This document shows, one piece after another, positions 42,950 through 50,893 of a stretch of DNA of 64,000 bases. The stretch spans positions 992,001 to 1,056,000 of the forward strand of contig CAWBGY010000009.1 in the NCBI GenBank assembly GCA_963788505.1, given 5' to 3'. Each line of letters starts with the position of its first letter. Positions within the stretch are counted from its first letter, which is position 1. This stretch comes from JAIQFF01 sp963788505. GTDB taxonomy: Bacteria; Acidobacteriota; Terriglobia; Terriglobales; Acidobacteriaceae. The notes beneath the pieces were generated by a model. It did not search any database. It was given only the letters and a program-made list of their open reading frames with translations, and was not told the DNA's origin. The translations under genes were made by a program, and so were the position numbers.

Positions 42950-43888
42950 ATGACCGATCACGGTGTCCAACCCAAAGTGGAAGTGTCCGCCGGGTTGGAA
43001 TCCATGCTTACCGAGCTCTACGAAAAGAGTGGAAAGTCGGGTCTGAGCCGGGAGCAGTTCGCCGCCGTGCTGAACGAGGTCGCCGCCAAATATCTGCCGG
43101 CGGATGCCTCTGAACGGCAGACCGCGGAATTCCTTGCCGGCTTGCGGGTGGAAGAGCTGGCGCTGGCCCGGGCTTGCGCCGCCGGCCAGGAGCGGGCCTG
43201 GGAAGTTTTCATGGCGCGGTACCGCGAGAAGCTTTACGACATCGCGGGCTACATTGCCAAAGAAGACTCCGCCGCTCGCGAACTCGCGGACTCGCTCTAT
43301 GCCGATCTCTACGGAACCACCACGCGCGACGGCCAGCGCGTCTCGAAATTGGCTTCGTACACCGGTCGCGGCTCTTTAGAAGGCTGGCTGCGCACCGTGA
43401 TGGCGCAGGAATTCGTGAACCGCTTTCGCCGCCAGCGCCGGCTGGTCAGCCTGGACGAAGAGAGTGAAGACGGCGAGCAGTTTGCCGCGGCCGGTCCCGA
43501 GCCGGCCATGGTGGTCGATCCGCGAGTTGAAGCCACGACCGACGAAGTCCTGTCCAGACTCGCCGCGGAGGAGCGCTTCATTCTGGCATCTTATTATTTG
43601 GATGGCCGCACGCTGGCGGAGATTGCGCGCGCGCTCAAGGTGCATGAATCCACCATCAGCCGCAAGGTGGACAAACTGGCCAAGTCCCTGCGCAAGCAGA
43701 TTCTGGCGGCGCTCGAGCGCAAGGGCATGAGCCGCCGCCAGGCCGAGGAAGCCTTGGACGTGGATGTGCGTGATTTGAGCTTGAATGTCCGGGACCGGGT
43801 GGCGCAAGAAACGGCTCCTCAGTCGTTCTCTGATAAGGAGGGAGAGTTGCGGGCGCCGGACGTCGGACCTCGGGCGTCTGGCGTGTGA
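42950..43888 (+). CDS. Sigma-70-type RNA polymerase sigma factor with long N-terminal region
   Basis: 312 residues from ATG 42950; ATG 42920 is an alternative. Residues ~70-160 have region-2-like features (AWEVFMARYREKLYDIAGYI, EGWLRTVMAQEFVNRFRRQRR). Region 4 is YYLDGRTLAEIARALKVHESTISRKVDKLAKSLR. The first ~65 residues are not part of common ECF factors. The last dozen (RAPDVGPRASGV) are coded by a 7-bp-phased array. A zinc-finger membrane protein follows, presumably its anti-sigma factor. Confidence 0.8.
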   Translation: MTDHGVQPKVEVSAGLESMLTELYEKSGKSGLSREQFAAVLNEVAAKYLPADASERQTAEFLAGLRVEELALARACAAGQERAWEVFMARYREKLYDIAGYIAKEDSAARELADSLYADLYGTTTRDGQRVSKLASYTGRGSLEGWLRTVMAQEFVNRFRRQRRLVSLDEESEDGEQFAAAGPEPAMVVDPRVEATTDEVLSRLAAEERFILASYYLDGRTLAEIARALKVHESTISRKVDKLAKSLRKQILAALERKGMSRRQAEEALDVDVRDLSLNVRDRVAQETAPQSFSDKEGELRAPDVGPRASGV

Positions 43889-43891
43889 CTT
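43857..43891. repeat. Heptamer array coding the sigma-factor C-terminus
   Basis: CGGACGT, CGGACCT, CGGGCGT, CTGGCGT, GTGACTT in 7-base register, overlapping the stop codon at 43886-43888. Confidence 0.8.
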
Positions 43892-43910
43892 CCGACGCCT
43901 GAGTTGGGGC

Positions 43911-44036
43911 GGAACGCCCGTTGGCCGGTTGGCTGCCCGATGGGGCCTCCAGCCGCGAAGCGGCCCAAGAATGTAGTTCAGGGCGCAAGCCCTGGGTAAG
44001 CGAACGCGAAGTAAAAGCCCCGTTGGGGCGAAAGAG
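43911..44036. repeat. Hairpin-cluster element between sigma and anti-sigma genes
   Basis: Successive hairpins GGGCGGAACGCCC, CCGCGAAGCGG, AGGGCGCAAGCCCT and GCCCCGTTGGGGC, ending in CGAAAGAGAT, which is the complement of a segment in the element at 14039-14172. The ATG of the next gene follows it immediately, so it forms that gene's leader. Confidence 0.75.
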
Positions 44037-44038
44037 AT

Positions 44039-45358
44039 ATGGAGCAACTTCCAAAAATCGTGCAACAGCGCTTGCAGCGGCCTGCGAAGCCCGGGGTGCA
44101 TCCCGATCCCGACCTGTTGACTGCTTTCGCCGAGAAATCATTGAAAGACCGCGAACGCGCCCAGGTCCTGCAGCACCTGGCGGAGTGCGCCGATTGCCGC
44201 GATGTGTTGTCACTTGCCATGCCCGAGATCGAATCCGCACAATCGCCGGGCCCGGAACCTTCACGTTGGCTGAGTTGGCCGGTGCTGCGCTGGGGGGCGC
44301 TGGCGGCATGCGTGGTAGTGGTCAGTGCGGCGGTGACGCTGCACTATGAGCGCGGGCCAGAGCTTCAGCCATCGCTTGCGGAAAACGCCCCGGCGGCGCC
44401 GGCCAAGCTGGAAAGCGAGGTCTCCAAACAGTCTGGTCAGGAGCTGGCGGCCAATGTTGCGCCACCGGCGCCGGCCCAGTTGGAGCGCGACATCACGCCT
44501 GCGGGCAAGGTGTCCAAGCCACGCGAGAAGAGTGCGGATTCAGGGACGATTGCTGCGCGGACCGGCGGGTCCGTGCCACCCGCGATGGCGCTCGATCAAA
44601 GCAAAAAAAATCAGGAGCCGGCCAATAATCAATTGGCAAACGTTGAGGCGATTCGATCTGCTGACATGCCGGCGGGGCCTGTGCCTGAAGCGGGTCCCAT
44701 GCCGTTGTCCGCCGCGAAGACAGCCGGAGCAGCGCAACAGACCAAAGCCAGGAATGACGCCCTGGATTACTCGGCCAGAGCCAGCACGCAAACCGTCATG
44801 GTGGAGGGCGCGCCGGCTCCGGCCGCCGAAACGGCGCAACCCACGGAGCAGAAGGCAAAGGACGAGTCACGAAGGAACGAATCGCGAAAGGAAATTCAGT
44901 CCGTAAACGGCGGAGCAAGTGCCGGGTCGCTCGGAGATCGGAAGGCGGACATGCTCTCGGCGGAAACCGCGCAGACTAAGTTAGGCAAATATGCCGGGCG
45001 GCCGCTTGCCGGCAACAACAACATGGCCCGCTGGACGATTTCCGCCGACGGCGCCGTGCAACGCTCGTTCGATTCCGGCCAGACCTGGCACACAATTCCG
45101 ATAGCGAGCAACGTCGTTTTCCGCGCGCTTGCCACAAATGATTCTGATATCTGGGTGGGTGGCTCCGCCGGCGTTCTCTACCATTCTTCCGATGCCGGCC
45201 AACACTGGACCCGGATCAAGCCGGTGGCGGATGGCAAGTTCCTGACTGCTGATATTGTCGCCGTTGAATTCAGCGATATGCGACATGGCAAACTGACCAC
45301 CAGTAACCGCGAAACCTGGACCACCAGCGACGCGGGGGAAACCTGGCAAAGCAGGTAA
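44039..45358 (+). CDS. Zinc-finger anti-sigma-like membrane protein with YCF48/BNR-type C-terminal domain
   Basis: 439 residues. The N-terminus has the anti-sigma zinc motif HLAECADC (H-x3-C-x2-C, with an upstream HPDPDLLTAF), then one membrane helix (WGALAACVVVVSAAVTL, ~92-108). A long Ala/Pro/Gln-rich linker leads to residues ~335-439 with BNR/YCF48-like repeats (SFDSGQTWHTI, HSSDAGQHWTRI, TSDAGETWQSR). The arrangement suggests a periplasmic propeller fragment signalling to a cytoplasmic zinc finger that holds the sigma factor. This is inference from order and domains. Confidence 0.75.
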   Translation: MEQLPKIVQQRLQRPAKPGVHPDPDLLTAFAEKSLKDRERAQVLQHLAECADCRDVLSLAMPEIESAQSPGPEPSRWLSWPVLRWGALAACVVVVSAAVTLHYERGPELQPSLAENAPAAPAKLESEVSKQSGQELAANVAPPAPAQLERDITPAGKVSKPREKSADSGTIAARTGGSVPPAMALDQSKKNQEPANNQLANVEAIRSADMPAGPVPEAGPMPLSAAKTAGAAQQTKARNDALDYSARASTQTVMVEGAPAPAAETAQPTEQKAKDESRRNESRKEIQSVNGGASAGSLGDRKADMLSAETAQTKLGKYAGRPLAGNNNMARWTISADGAVQRSFDSGQTWHTIPIASNVVFRALATNDSDIWVGGSAGVLYHSSDAGQHWTRIKPVADGKFLTADIVAVEFSDMRHGKLTTSNRETWTTSDAGETWQSR

Positions 45359-45532
45359 CCCGCGGTTCTCCATGATTGTCAAAGGGCTTGTTGCCAGGTA
45401 CAGCCAATCCCGTCATGATTCCCGAAGTGACCAACACCAGTTCCAGAGTTACCAAAGTGACGTTTACAGCAACATGGGGTGGCCCTAGTATCCATCTCGT
45501 GGTTTGGCAGTTCTGGGGGAGGGCTGCCGAGG
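45359..45532 (+). other. Gene-free segment before a strong terminator
   Basis: 175 bases after the anti-sigma stop with no convincing gene. A 41-codon frame (ATG 45415 to TGA 45540; MIPEVTNTSSRVTKVTF at its start) runs into the terminator stem. It may be a 3' untranslated region, a small RNA or a micro-protein. Confidence 0.3.
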
Positions 45533-45566
45533 CGTCCTGAACTGAAAAGTTCGGGACGTTTTTTTT
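45533..45566 (+). terminator. Strong intrinsic terminator
   Basis: Stem CGTCCTGAACT / AGTTCGGGACG (one T-G pair) around loop GAAA, followed by eight T residues. It lies 175 bases after the zinc-finger/YCF48 gene and before trxA. Confidence 0.9.
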
Positions 45567-45739
45567 GCCCATCCCAATCCTGTCCATTCCCCTCCCGGTC
45601 TGGGAGCGCAAAGTCCCGCCTTTGCGACTTCTCCGCTTACGGATGCATCTAATACAGTGTTACGATACTGGCAGCCCACGTAGGCTGCTCAACCGTTTCT
45701 CGCATCTGCATTCGCGAGCAGCGGACTCGCGGAGGACAA

Positions 45740-46072
45740 ATGGCAGGTAACGGAATTCTGGAAGTGACGGACGCAAACTTTGACCAGGATGTTCTGAAGT
45801 CGGAGCAGCCCGTTCTGGTGGATTTCTGGGCGGCCTGGTGCGGACCCTGCCGCGCCCTGGCTCCGATCGTCGATGAACTGGCGAAGGACTACCACGGCAA
45901 GATCAAGGTCGGCAAAATGGATGTCGACAGCAATCAAGCCACGCCCATGCGCTACGGAGTCCGCGGCATTCCCACCCTGCTCGTGTTCAAGGGCGGACAG
46001 GTCAAGGAACAGATCGTAGGCTACGTGCCCAAGGAGACGATCCAGAAGGCGATTGACAAGCACGTGGGGTAA
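45740..46072 (+). CDS. trxA: Thioredoxin
   Basis: 110 residues with the active site WCGPC in FWAAWCGPCRALAPIVDELA, the GIPTLLVFKGG cis-proline loop and usual length. It is the general cytoplasmic disulfide reductase. The previous transcript is closed by the terminator at 45533, and trxA has its own terminator at 46125, so it is a single-gene unit. The msrA/msrB pair that would use thioredoxin is 3 kb away. Confidence 0.95.
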   Translation: MAGNGILEVTDANFDQDVLKSEQPVLVDFWAAWCGPCRALAPIVDELAKDYHGKIKVGKMDVDSNQATPMRYGVRGIPTLLVFKGGQVKEQIVGYVPKETIQKAIDKHVG

Positions 46073-46073
46073 G

Positions 46074-46101
46074 GCAGTCGTCGGTCGTCAGTCGTCAGTC
46101 T
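46074..46101. repeat. Heptamer array (TCAGTCG type) after trxA
   Basis: GCAGTCG, TCGGTCG, TCAGTCG, TCAGTCT in 7-base register, 1 base after the trxA stop. Confidence 0.85.
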
Positions 46102-46124
46102 TCGGCCAGGCAAAAACCTTCAAG

Positions 46125-46157
46125 CACCCGGGCAAATTGCCCGGGTGTTCGTGTTTT
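46125..46157 (+). terminator. Intrinsic terminator of trxA
   Basis: CACCCGGGC (46125-46133) pairs with GCCCGGGTG (46139-46147) around AAATT and is followed by TTCGTGTTTT. Confidence 0.85.
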
Positions 46158-46170
46158 AGCTAAAGGCTGT

Positions 46171-46191
46171 GAGCCAGAAGCCAGAAGCTGC
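46171..46191. repeat. Short heptamer array (AGCCAGA) beside the lexA stop
   Basis: GAGCCAG, AAGCCAG, AAGCTGC: three 7-base units ending next to the lexA stop at 46193. Confidence 0.65.
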
Positions 46192-46192
46192 T

Positions 46193-46813
46193 TCAGTATT
46201 TCCGCAGCACTCCGATCACTCTTCCCTGAATCTCGACCGACGCCGCCGGCACAATGATGGGTTGCATGCTGGCGTTGGAAGGCTGCAGCCGGATATTTTC
46301 GCCCTCGCGATAAAATCGTTTGAGCGTGGCATCGGTGCCTTCCACAAGGGCGACGACGATATCCCCGTTGTGCGCCGTTCTGCTTTTCTCCACCATCACG
46401 TAATCGCCATTCAGGATGGCCTCATCCTGCATGGAATCGCCGCGGACTTCGAGCACGAAAACTTCCTTGGAACGGACAAAATCCGCGAGCGAAATGGTCT
46501 CATTGCTCTGCACCGCCTCGATGGGCTGGCCGGCGGCGATGCGGCCTACTAACGGCAGCACCATCGTGGTGTTCACCGCCATGGCTTGCTTGAGCCGGCC
46601 CTTGGGCGGCAGCAGGTCGATCGAGCGACTGCGGTTGTAGTCGCGCGTGAGCAAGCCCTTTTTCTCCAGATTGGAAATGTGCTTGTGCACCGTGGCCAGC
46701 GAACTGAGTTCCAGGCCCTGTCCGATTTCCTCGAACGAGGGCGAGTAGCCGTTCTTCTGCACGAATTCGGAGATGAAGTCGTACACCTGCCGTTGCCGTT
46801 TGGTGATCGCCAT
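46193..46813 (-). CDS. lexA: LexA SOS repressor
   Basis: 206 residues from ATG 46813. Winged-helix DNA-binding domain (ITKRQRQVYDFISEFVQKNGY, SSLATVHKHISNLEKKGLL), Ala-Gly cleavage site in VGRIAAGQPI, and the Ser-Lys dyad in RGDSMQD and ATLKRFYR. RecA-stimulated self-cleavage releases the DNA-damage regulon. The longer frame to 46894 is replaced because a promoter sits at 46820-46848. Confidence 0.95.
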   Translation of the reverse strand: MAITKRQRQVYDFISEFVQKNGYSPSFEEIGQGLELSSLATVHKHISNLEKKGLLTRDYNRSRSIDLLPPKGRLKQAMAVNTTMVLPLVGRIAAGQPIEAVQSNETISLADFVRSKEVFVLEVRGDSMQDEAILNGDYVMVEKSRTAHNGDIVVALVEGTDATLKRFYREGENIRLQPSNASMQPIIVPAASVEIQGRVIGVLRKY

Positions 46814-46819
46814 AGCGCA

Positions 46820-46848
46820 ATTTTGGGCGAAGGGAAGGCGAATGTCAA
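46820..46848 (-). promoter_or_regulatory. lexA promoter with an 11-bp direct repeat in the spacer
   Basis: TTGACA (46843-46848) and CAAAAT (46820-46825) are spaced by 17 bases. The spacer is TTCGCC-TTCCC-TTCGCC, a direct repeat with an 11-base period. The -10 is 6 bases from the ATG, so the leader is minimal. The repeat is a candidate LexA operator for autoregulation. Confidence 0.55.
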
Positions 46849-46888
46849 GAAAACAATAGCGCCTGTCATCGGCGCTGTCATCGGAGCT

Positions 46889-47085
46889 TGTCATCCTGAG
46901 CGGAGCAGGCCCATTCGCTTGCGAATGGGCCTGTGGAGTCGAAGGACCCCTACGGGCTTATCACAGCCGGGAGGGCGATTCACCGTGAAGTTGTGGGAGC
47001 ATGTTGACGCCTGGTACGAAGCTAGAGGTCCTTCGACTCCGCAGCAGCTTCGCGAAGCGAAGCTGCTGCTGCGCTCAGGATGACA
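46889..47085. repeat. MITE-like element with TCATCCTGAGC inverted ends, copy 1
   Basis: Ends TGTCATCCTGAGC and GCTCAGGATGACA; inside, GAAGGACC and GGTCCTTC pair, with further hairpins (GGCCCATTCGCTTGCGAATGGGCC, GCAGCAGCTTCGCGAAGC). The ~65-bp core is unrelated sequence. It lies between lexA and the M20 peptidase. Related copies are at 50343-50412 and 59946-60034. Confidence 0.75.
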
Positions 47086-47110
47086 GCCACATTCAGATTG
47101 GGCAGCCCTT

Positions 47111-48520
47111 CTATTCCGAGGCCACTGCTTTCAGGTACCGATAGTAGAAATCTACCGCCCGGTAAAACGAATCCACGCGGATGCGTTCGTCCTTGCCATG
47201 GGCGCGGATGTCGTCGCGATCGATGGCTTCTCCCGACACGCAATAGGAAGGCATGCCCGCTGCGTTGGTGTAGATGTCGTCGGAGGCGCCGGTCGACATA
47301 TCGGGAATCACGGCCAGGCCGGGCCACATCTCGTTGACAACTTTTTCCAGTGGCTGGAAGACATCCGGACGCAGTGGCGGAGGCGGGTACGAGCGTCGAT
47401 GATCCGCGCCGCCAATGGCTCCCATGTCCTTCACGGAAATCTTGGGATCGGCCAGGACCTTTTCCAGTTCCTGCCGGATCTCTTCGGGCGAATGACCAGG
47501 AATGATGCGGCAGTTCACGTTGGCCTGGGCCATCTGGGGCAAGGCATTGTTGGCATGGCCAGCGTTCAGGCGCGTGGCCACGCAGGTGGTGTGCATGATC
47601 GAATTGTCGATGGGGTCCTTCGACAGCCGCGCCACCGCCGCCATGTCCGGAGGGTTTTTGAGAATGGCACGCATGTCAGCCGCCCGCTCGCCGCTGGTGA
47701 TCTTTGCCATGCGCTCGTAATAAGCGCGGGTGATGTGGGTCAGCTCGAACGGAAACTGGTAGTGCTCCAGCCGCGCCAGGCCGTCAGCCAGATGGTAGAT
47801 AGCGTTGTCCGGTCGGGGCAGGGAACTATGGCCGCCGGGGTTGGTCACCGTCAGTTGATAGTCGGAATATAGCTTTTCCGAAGCGTCCACCGTCATGAAT
47901 TGCGGCTTGCCGTTCTCGGACAGGATTCCGCCGCCATCGTGGTTGAGCACAAATTCGGCATCGATCAGTTCGCGGTGATTTTTGAGCAGCCAGTCCACCC
48001 CGTTCGAGGTACCGCCTTCTTCATCCGCGGTGAGCGCCAGGATGATGTCGCGGTCGGGCACGAAGCCGTCCTTCTTGAACCGGATCAGGGTCGTGACCAT
48101 GATGGCGTCGCCGTCTTTCATGTCCTGCGTGCCGCGGCCGTAGTAGTAGCCGTCTTTCTCGACGAACTGAAAGGGATCGGTGGTCCAGTCTTCGCGCCGT
48201 GCTTCGACCACGTCGAGATGTCCGATGAGCAGCACCGGTTTGTGCTGGCCGCTGCCGTGCAGGCGGACGACCAGATTCTTCTTGCGATCGTTCGGCCCCA
48301 TGATCTGCATGTCGCTGTCGGGAAACCCGGCATCGCGAAAGCGCTGCGCCATGGCTTCGGCGGCAGTGGTCACATTGCCGACTGAATCGGTGGTGTTGAT
48401 TTCGATCAATTGTTTAAAAATGTCGTGGGAGAGTTGCCGGGTGGCGTCGTCAATCTGCGCCGGTGAAGGGATTGCCAGGAAGAGGAAAGCGACCGTCAAT
48501 GACCAGTTCCAATATTTCAA
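47111..48520 (-). CDS. Secreted M20/M25/M40-family metallopeptidase
   Basis: 469 residues from TTG 48520, supported by GGAG 6 bases upstream and a signal peptide starting there (LTVAFLFLAIPSPAQ). Dizinc ligands are visible in LLIGHLDVVEA (His), GTQDMKDG (Asp) and LTADEEGG (Glu-Glu), with a dimerisation domain between. It probably trims dipeptides or acylated amino acids in the periplasm. Gene neighbours give no clearer role. Confidence 0.88.
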   Translation of the reverse strand: MKYWNWSLTVAFLFLAIPSPAQIDDATRQLSHDIFKQLIEINTTDSVGNVTTAAEAMAQRFRDAGFPDSDMQIMGPNDRKKNLVVRLHGSGQHKPVLLIGHLDVVEARREDWTTDPFQFVEKDGYYYGRGTQDMKDGDAIMVTTLIRFKKDGFVPDRDIILALTADEEGGTSNGVDWLLKNHRELIDAEFVLNHDGGGILSENGKPQFMTVDASEKLYSDYQLTVTNPGGHSSLPRPDNAIYHLADGLARLEHYQFPFELTHITRAYYERMAKITSGERAADMRAILKNPPDMAAVARLSKDPIDNSIMHTTCVATRLNAGHANNALPQMAQANVNCRIIPGHSPEEIRQELEKVLADPKISVKDMGAIGGADHRRSYPPPPLRPDVFQPLEKVVNEMWPGLAVIPDMSTGASDDIYTNAAGMPSYCVSGEAIDRDDIRAHGKDERIRVDSFYRAVDFYYRYLKAVASE

Positions 48521-49007
48521 TCGAGGCTCCTTGGTAGCGCCGGCGTTCGTTCAACTTCGCTCAGGACGGGCCCGCCGGCTGTCCGGAGGGCGTGCCGCTC
48601 TCCGCGTCGTGCTGCTGAAAGAAATGCCCGTCTACAGTACCAAATTTGGCTTTGAGGGCGCATCTTGTGACCGCAAAAGTGGGCGAGAGCCGGGCTGTTA
48701 TCCTGAACCAGTGAGCGCTCCCGACGGAAAATGCGCCATCCCATCCCCAACCCGGACTCTGCCAGAACTGCATTCATGCGCGGCGCATCGAGTCCGACCG
48801 CGGTTCGGTGTTTTTCCTCTGCCAACTCGCTCTGACGGATGGCCGGTTCAAGAAATATCCCCGACTGCCCGTCCTTTCGTGCCTCGGGTACGAACCAGAA
48901 GTAACGCCAAATCTGTGACATGTAGATCAATTGGTCTCGCGAAACTTTTGTTCGCCCCGGAACTCTAATAAACTGTGAGTCCGCCAGCGGGCCGCAGAGG
49001 TGCCTTC
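48521..49007. other. 487-bp gene-free region between M20 peptidase and msrA
   Basis: Bases 48534-48590 are a second copy of the TAGCGCCGGC...GCCGGCTGTCCGG element. The remainder has no recognisable gene; a 137-codon minus-strand frame covers it but ends in translated repeat and has no family features. It must carry the divergent promoters for the M20 peptidase and msrA. Confidence 0.6.
48534..48590. repeat. TAGCGCCGGC...GCCGGCTGTCCGG element, copy 2
   Basis: Shares TAGCGCCGGC and GCCGGCTGTCCGG with 42811-42870; the inner part (GTTCAACTTCGCTCAGGAC) differs. It lies 13 bases upstream of the M20 peptidase start. Confidence 0.7.
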
Positions 49008-49685
49008 ATGTTCAGATTTTCCGCTTATATCTTTCTGTTGTTTTTGGTCCTGATCGCAGGCACGGTGGCGTGTACTGCGGGAAATGCAGCCGGAGTTGCG
49101 GTGCCGGGCCCGGTGGTTGACCAGGCCAAGGCGGCGAAAGCCGGCGAGCAAACCGCGGTGGTCGCCGGAGGCTGCTTCTGGGGCATCCAGGCGGTCTTCC
49201 AGCATGTGAAAGGTGTAATCAGCGCGACCTCGGGATATTCCGGAGGCGAAGCCAAGACCGCGCAATATGAAATCGTAAGCACGGGCGACACTGGCCACGC
49301 CGAGTCCGTGAAGATCGCTTACGATCCATCGCAGATCACCTACGGTGAACTGCTGCGAGTGTTTTTCTCGGTGGCGCTCGATCCGACCCAACTGAACCGG
49401 CAGGGTCCGGATGACGGCACTCAGTATCGCTCGGTGATTTTTTACGGCAATGAAGAACAAAAGAAGATCGCGACCGCGTACATCGCGCAACTGGACAAGG
49501 CAAAAGTGTTTCCCCGGGCGATCGTGACCCAGGTGGTGCCGCTGAAGGCGTTCTATCCGGCGGAGGCCTACCACCAGGATTACGCGACGCGCCATCCCAA
49601 CCAGCCCTATATCGTTTTCAACGATGCGCCGAAAGTGGCGCATCTGCGGCAGGAATTTCCCGAATTGTATACGGGAAAGCCGTAG
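49008..49685 (+). CDS. msrA: Peptide-methionine (S)-S-oxide reductase MsrA, exported
   Basis: 225 residues from ATG 49008 with AGAGG upstream; a frame from 48975 is possible. Hydrophobic export signal (AYIFLLFLVLIAGTVAC) with a cysteine that could be lipidated. The catalytic motif GCFWG is followed by YSGGEAKTAQYEIVSTGDTGHAE. It reduces the S form of methionine sulfoxide in proteins. msrB follows 38 bases downstream with a Tat signal, so this is an extracytoplasmic repair pair. Confidence 0.94.
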   Translation: MFRFSAYIFLLFLVLIAGTVACTAGNAAGVAVPGPVVDQAKAAKAGEQTAVVAGGCFWGIQAVFQHVKGVISATSGYSGGEAKTAQYEIVSTGDTGHAESVKIAYDPSQITYGELLRVFFSVALDPTQLNRQGPDDGTQYRSVIFYGNEEQKKIATAYIAQLDKAKVFPRAIVTQVVPLKAFYPAEAYHQDYATRHPNQPYIVFNDAPKVAHLRQEFPELYTGKP

Positions 49686-49723
49686 GCTTCTGCCGGGACC
49701 AGTGGCAACTTTGGAAGTGAGCT

Positions 49724-50329
49724 ATGTTCGACTCTGAGCTTGATCAAGATGCTTCGTCGGTGAACGTGAGACGGCGCGCGTTTCTGGGGATCTCGGTTTC
49801 GGCGATCGCCGGCGCTGCCCTCTGGTCGCTGCGCAAGCCGCGGCTGATTGAAGCGGCCCGGCCCAAGGGCGATCCGGAAGAGGTCACGATTGTCCAATTC
49901 TCCGATTCCGGTCAGCGCCTGGGAAAGGTTCGAGTTCCCAAGGTGGTGAAGAGTGATGACGAGTGGCGCCAGCAACTGTCCTCCGGACAATTTGACATTA
50001 CGCGCCGTGCGGACACTGAAATCGCGTTCAGCGGGAGGTACTGGAACCTGCACGACAAGGGTCTGTACCGCTGCATCTGTTGCGACAACGCCCTGTTCAG
50101 CTCGCAGACCAAGTTTGAATCCGGCACCGGCTGGCCCAGCTTCTGGGAACCCATCGCGCCCGAAAATGTTCGGACCCTGAACGACACCAGTTATGGCATG
50201 GTGCGGAACGCGGTGGCGTGCACCCTGTGTGACGCGCATTTGGGGCACGTCTTCGATGACGGGCCCCAGCCTACCGGGTTGCGCTACTGCATGAACTCGG
50301 CTTCGCTGAAGTTTGTGAAGCAAACGTAG
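49724..50329 (+). CDS. msrB: Peptide-methionine (R)-S-oxide reductase MsrB, Tat-exported
   Basis: 201 residues. The N-terminus has a twin-arginine motif (RRRAFLGIS) and hydrophobic stretch (VSAIAGAALWSL). The SelR domain has zinc cysteines CICC and CTLC, ESGTGWPSFW, and the catalytic Cys in RYCMNSASL. It reduces the R form of methionine sulfoxide. It pairs with msrA upstream. In some organisms the catalytic residue is selenocysteine; here it is Cys. Confidence 0.94.
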   Translation: MFDSELDQDASSVNVRRRAFLGISVSAIAGAALWSLRKPRLIEAARPKGDPEEVTIVQFSDSGQRLGKVRVPKVVKSDDEWRQQLSSGQFDITRRADTEIAFSGRYWNLHDKGLYRCICCDNALFSSQTKFESGTGWPSFWEPIAPENVRTLNDTSYGMVRNAVACTLCDAHLGHVFDDGPQPTGLRYCMNSASLKFVKQT

Positions 50330-50342
50330 GTCCCTTCCAACT

Positions 50343-50412
50343 CCCCCAGATCAGGTCCCTCGACTTGCTTTGTCGCGCATGCGCGACAAAGGCTGCGCTC
50401 GGGATGACAGGT
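50343..50412. repeat. TCATCCTGAGC-family element, short copy
   Basis: AGGTCCCTCGACTTGC, the palindrome TTTGTCGCGCATGCGCGACAAA and GCTGCGCTCGGGATGACAGG. It matches one end of the elements at 46889 and 59946. It lies downstream of msrB. Confidence 0.7.
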
Positions 50413-50444
50413 TCAAAGGATGAGAGGTTAAAATAGAGAGGAAG

Positions 50445-50891
50445 ATGAATTCTCCTCCTTCATTTCGGGCGCCCAGCGCGACCGAGCGGGTATTCAATCG
50501 CGCTTTTGGATTTGTGGTGGGTCTTGGTTTGGGTTTTTCCTACAACTACCTCCTGCAGGTCCGGGGACGCAAGAGCGGGAAGATATACTCCACCCCGATC
50601 GATCTTTTGGAATTCGGCGGAAAGCGGTTCCTGGTGGCCCCGCGTGGCCGCACGCAATGGGTGCGCAACGCGGAAGCGGCGGGAGAAGTTACGCTCAAGA
50701 AGGGAAGCCAGCGGCTGCAGTACCGGCTGCGAGCTCTCTCCGATCAGGAGAAGCCGGAAGTGCTGAAGGCTTATCTGGATCAGTTCAAGCGCGAGGTTCA
50801 AACCTACTTTCCGCTGCCGGCCGGATCACCGGTGGAGGCTTTCCGTGAATTGGTGACGAGCTATCCGGCGTTTGAATTGATGCCGGCGTAG
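50445..50891 (+). CDS. F420-type (deazaflavin-dependent) nitroreductase-family oxidoreductase
   Basis: 148 residues. The split-barrel DUF385 pattern is clear: LQVRGRKSGKIYSTPIDLL, FLVAPRGRTQWVRNAEAAGEV and the C-terminal YPAFEL. Members use F420 or related flavins to reduce quinones and other small molecules. Whether this organism makes F420 is not visible here. GAGAGGAAG precedes the ATG. Confidence 0.85.
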   Translation: MNSPPSFRAPSATERVFNRAFGFVVGLGLGFSYNYLLQVRGRKSGKIYSTPIDLLEFGGKRFLVAPRGRTQWVRNAEAAGEVTLKKGSQRLQYRLRALSDQEKPEVLKAYLDQFKREVQTYFPLPAGSPVEAFRELVTSYPAFELMPA

Positions 50892-50893
50892 TT

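Noticed and set aside
46889..47085. Insertion sequence
   Set aside because: There are inverted ends but no transposase and only a 65-bp unrelated core.
48517..48930. 137-codon minus-strand frame upstream of the M20 peptidase
   Set aside because: Its end is translated palindromic repeat, it overlaps the TTG start of the peptidase, and no family or conserved motif is visible.
49724..50329. Selenocysteine in MsrB or MsrA
   Set aside because: Both catalytic positions are Cys codons (RYCMNSASL and GCFWG).
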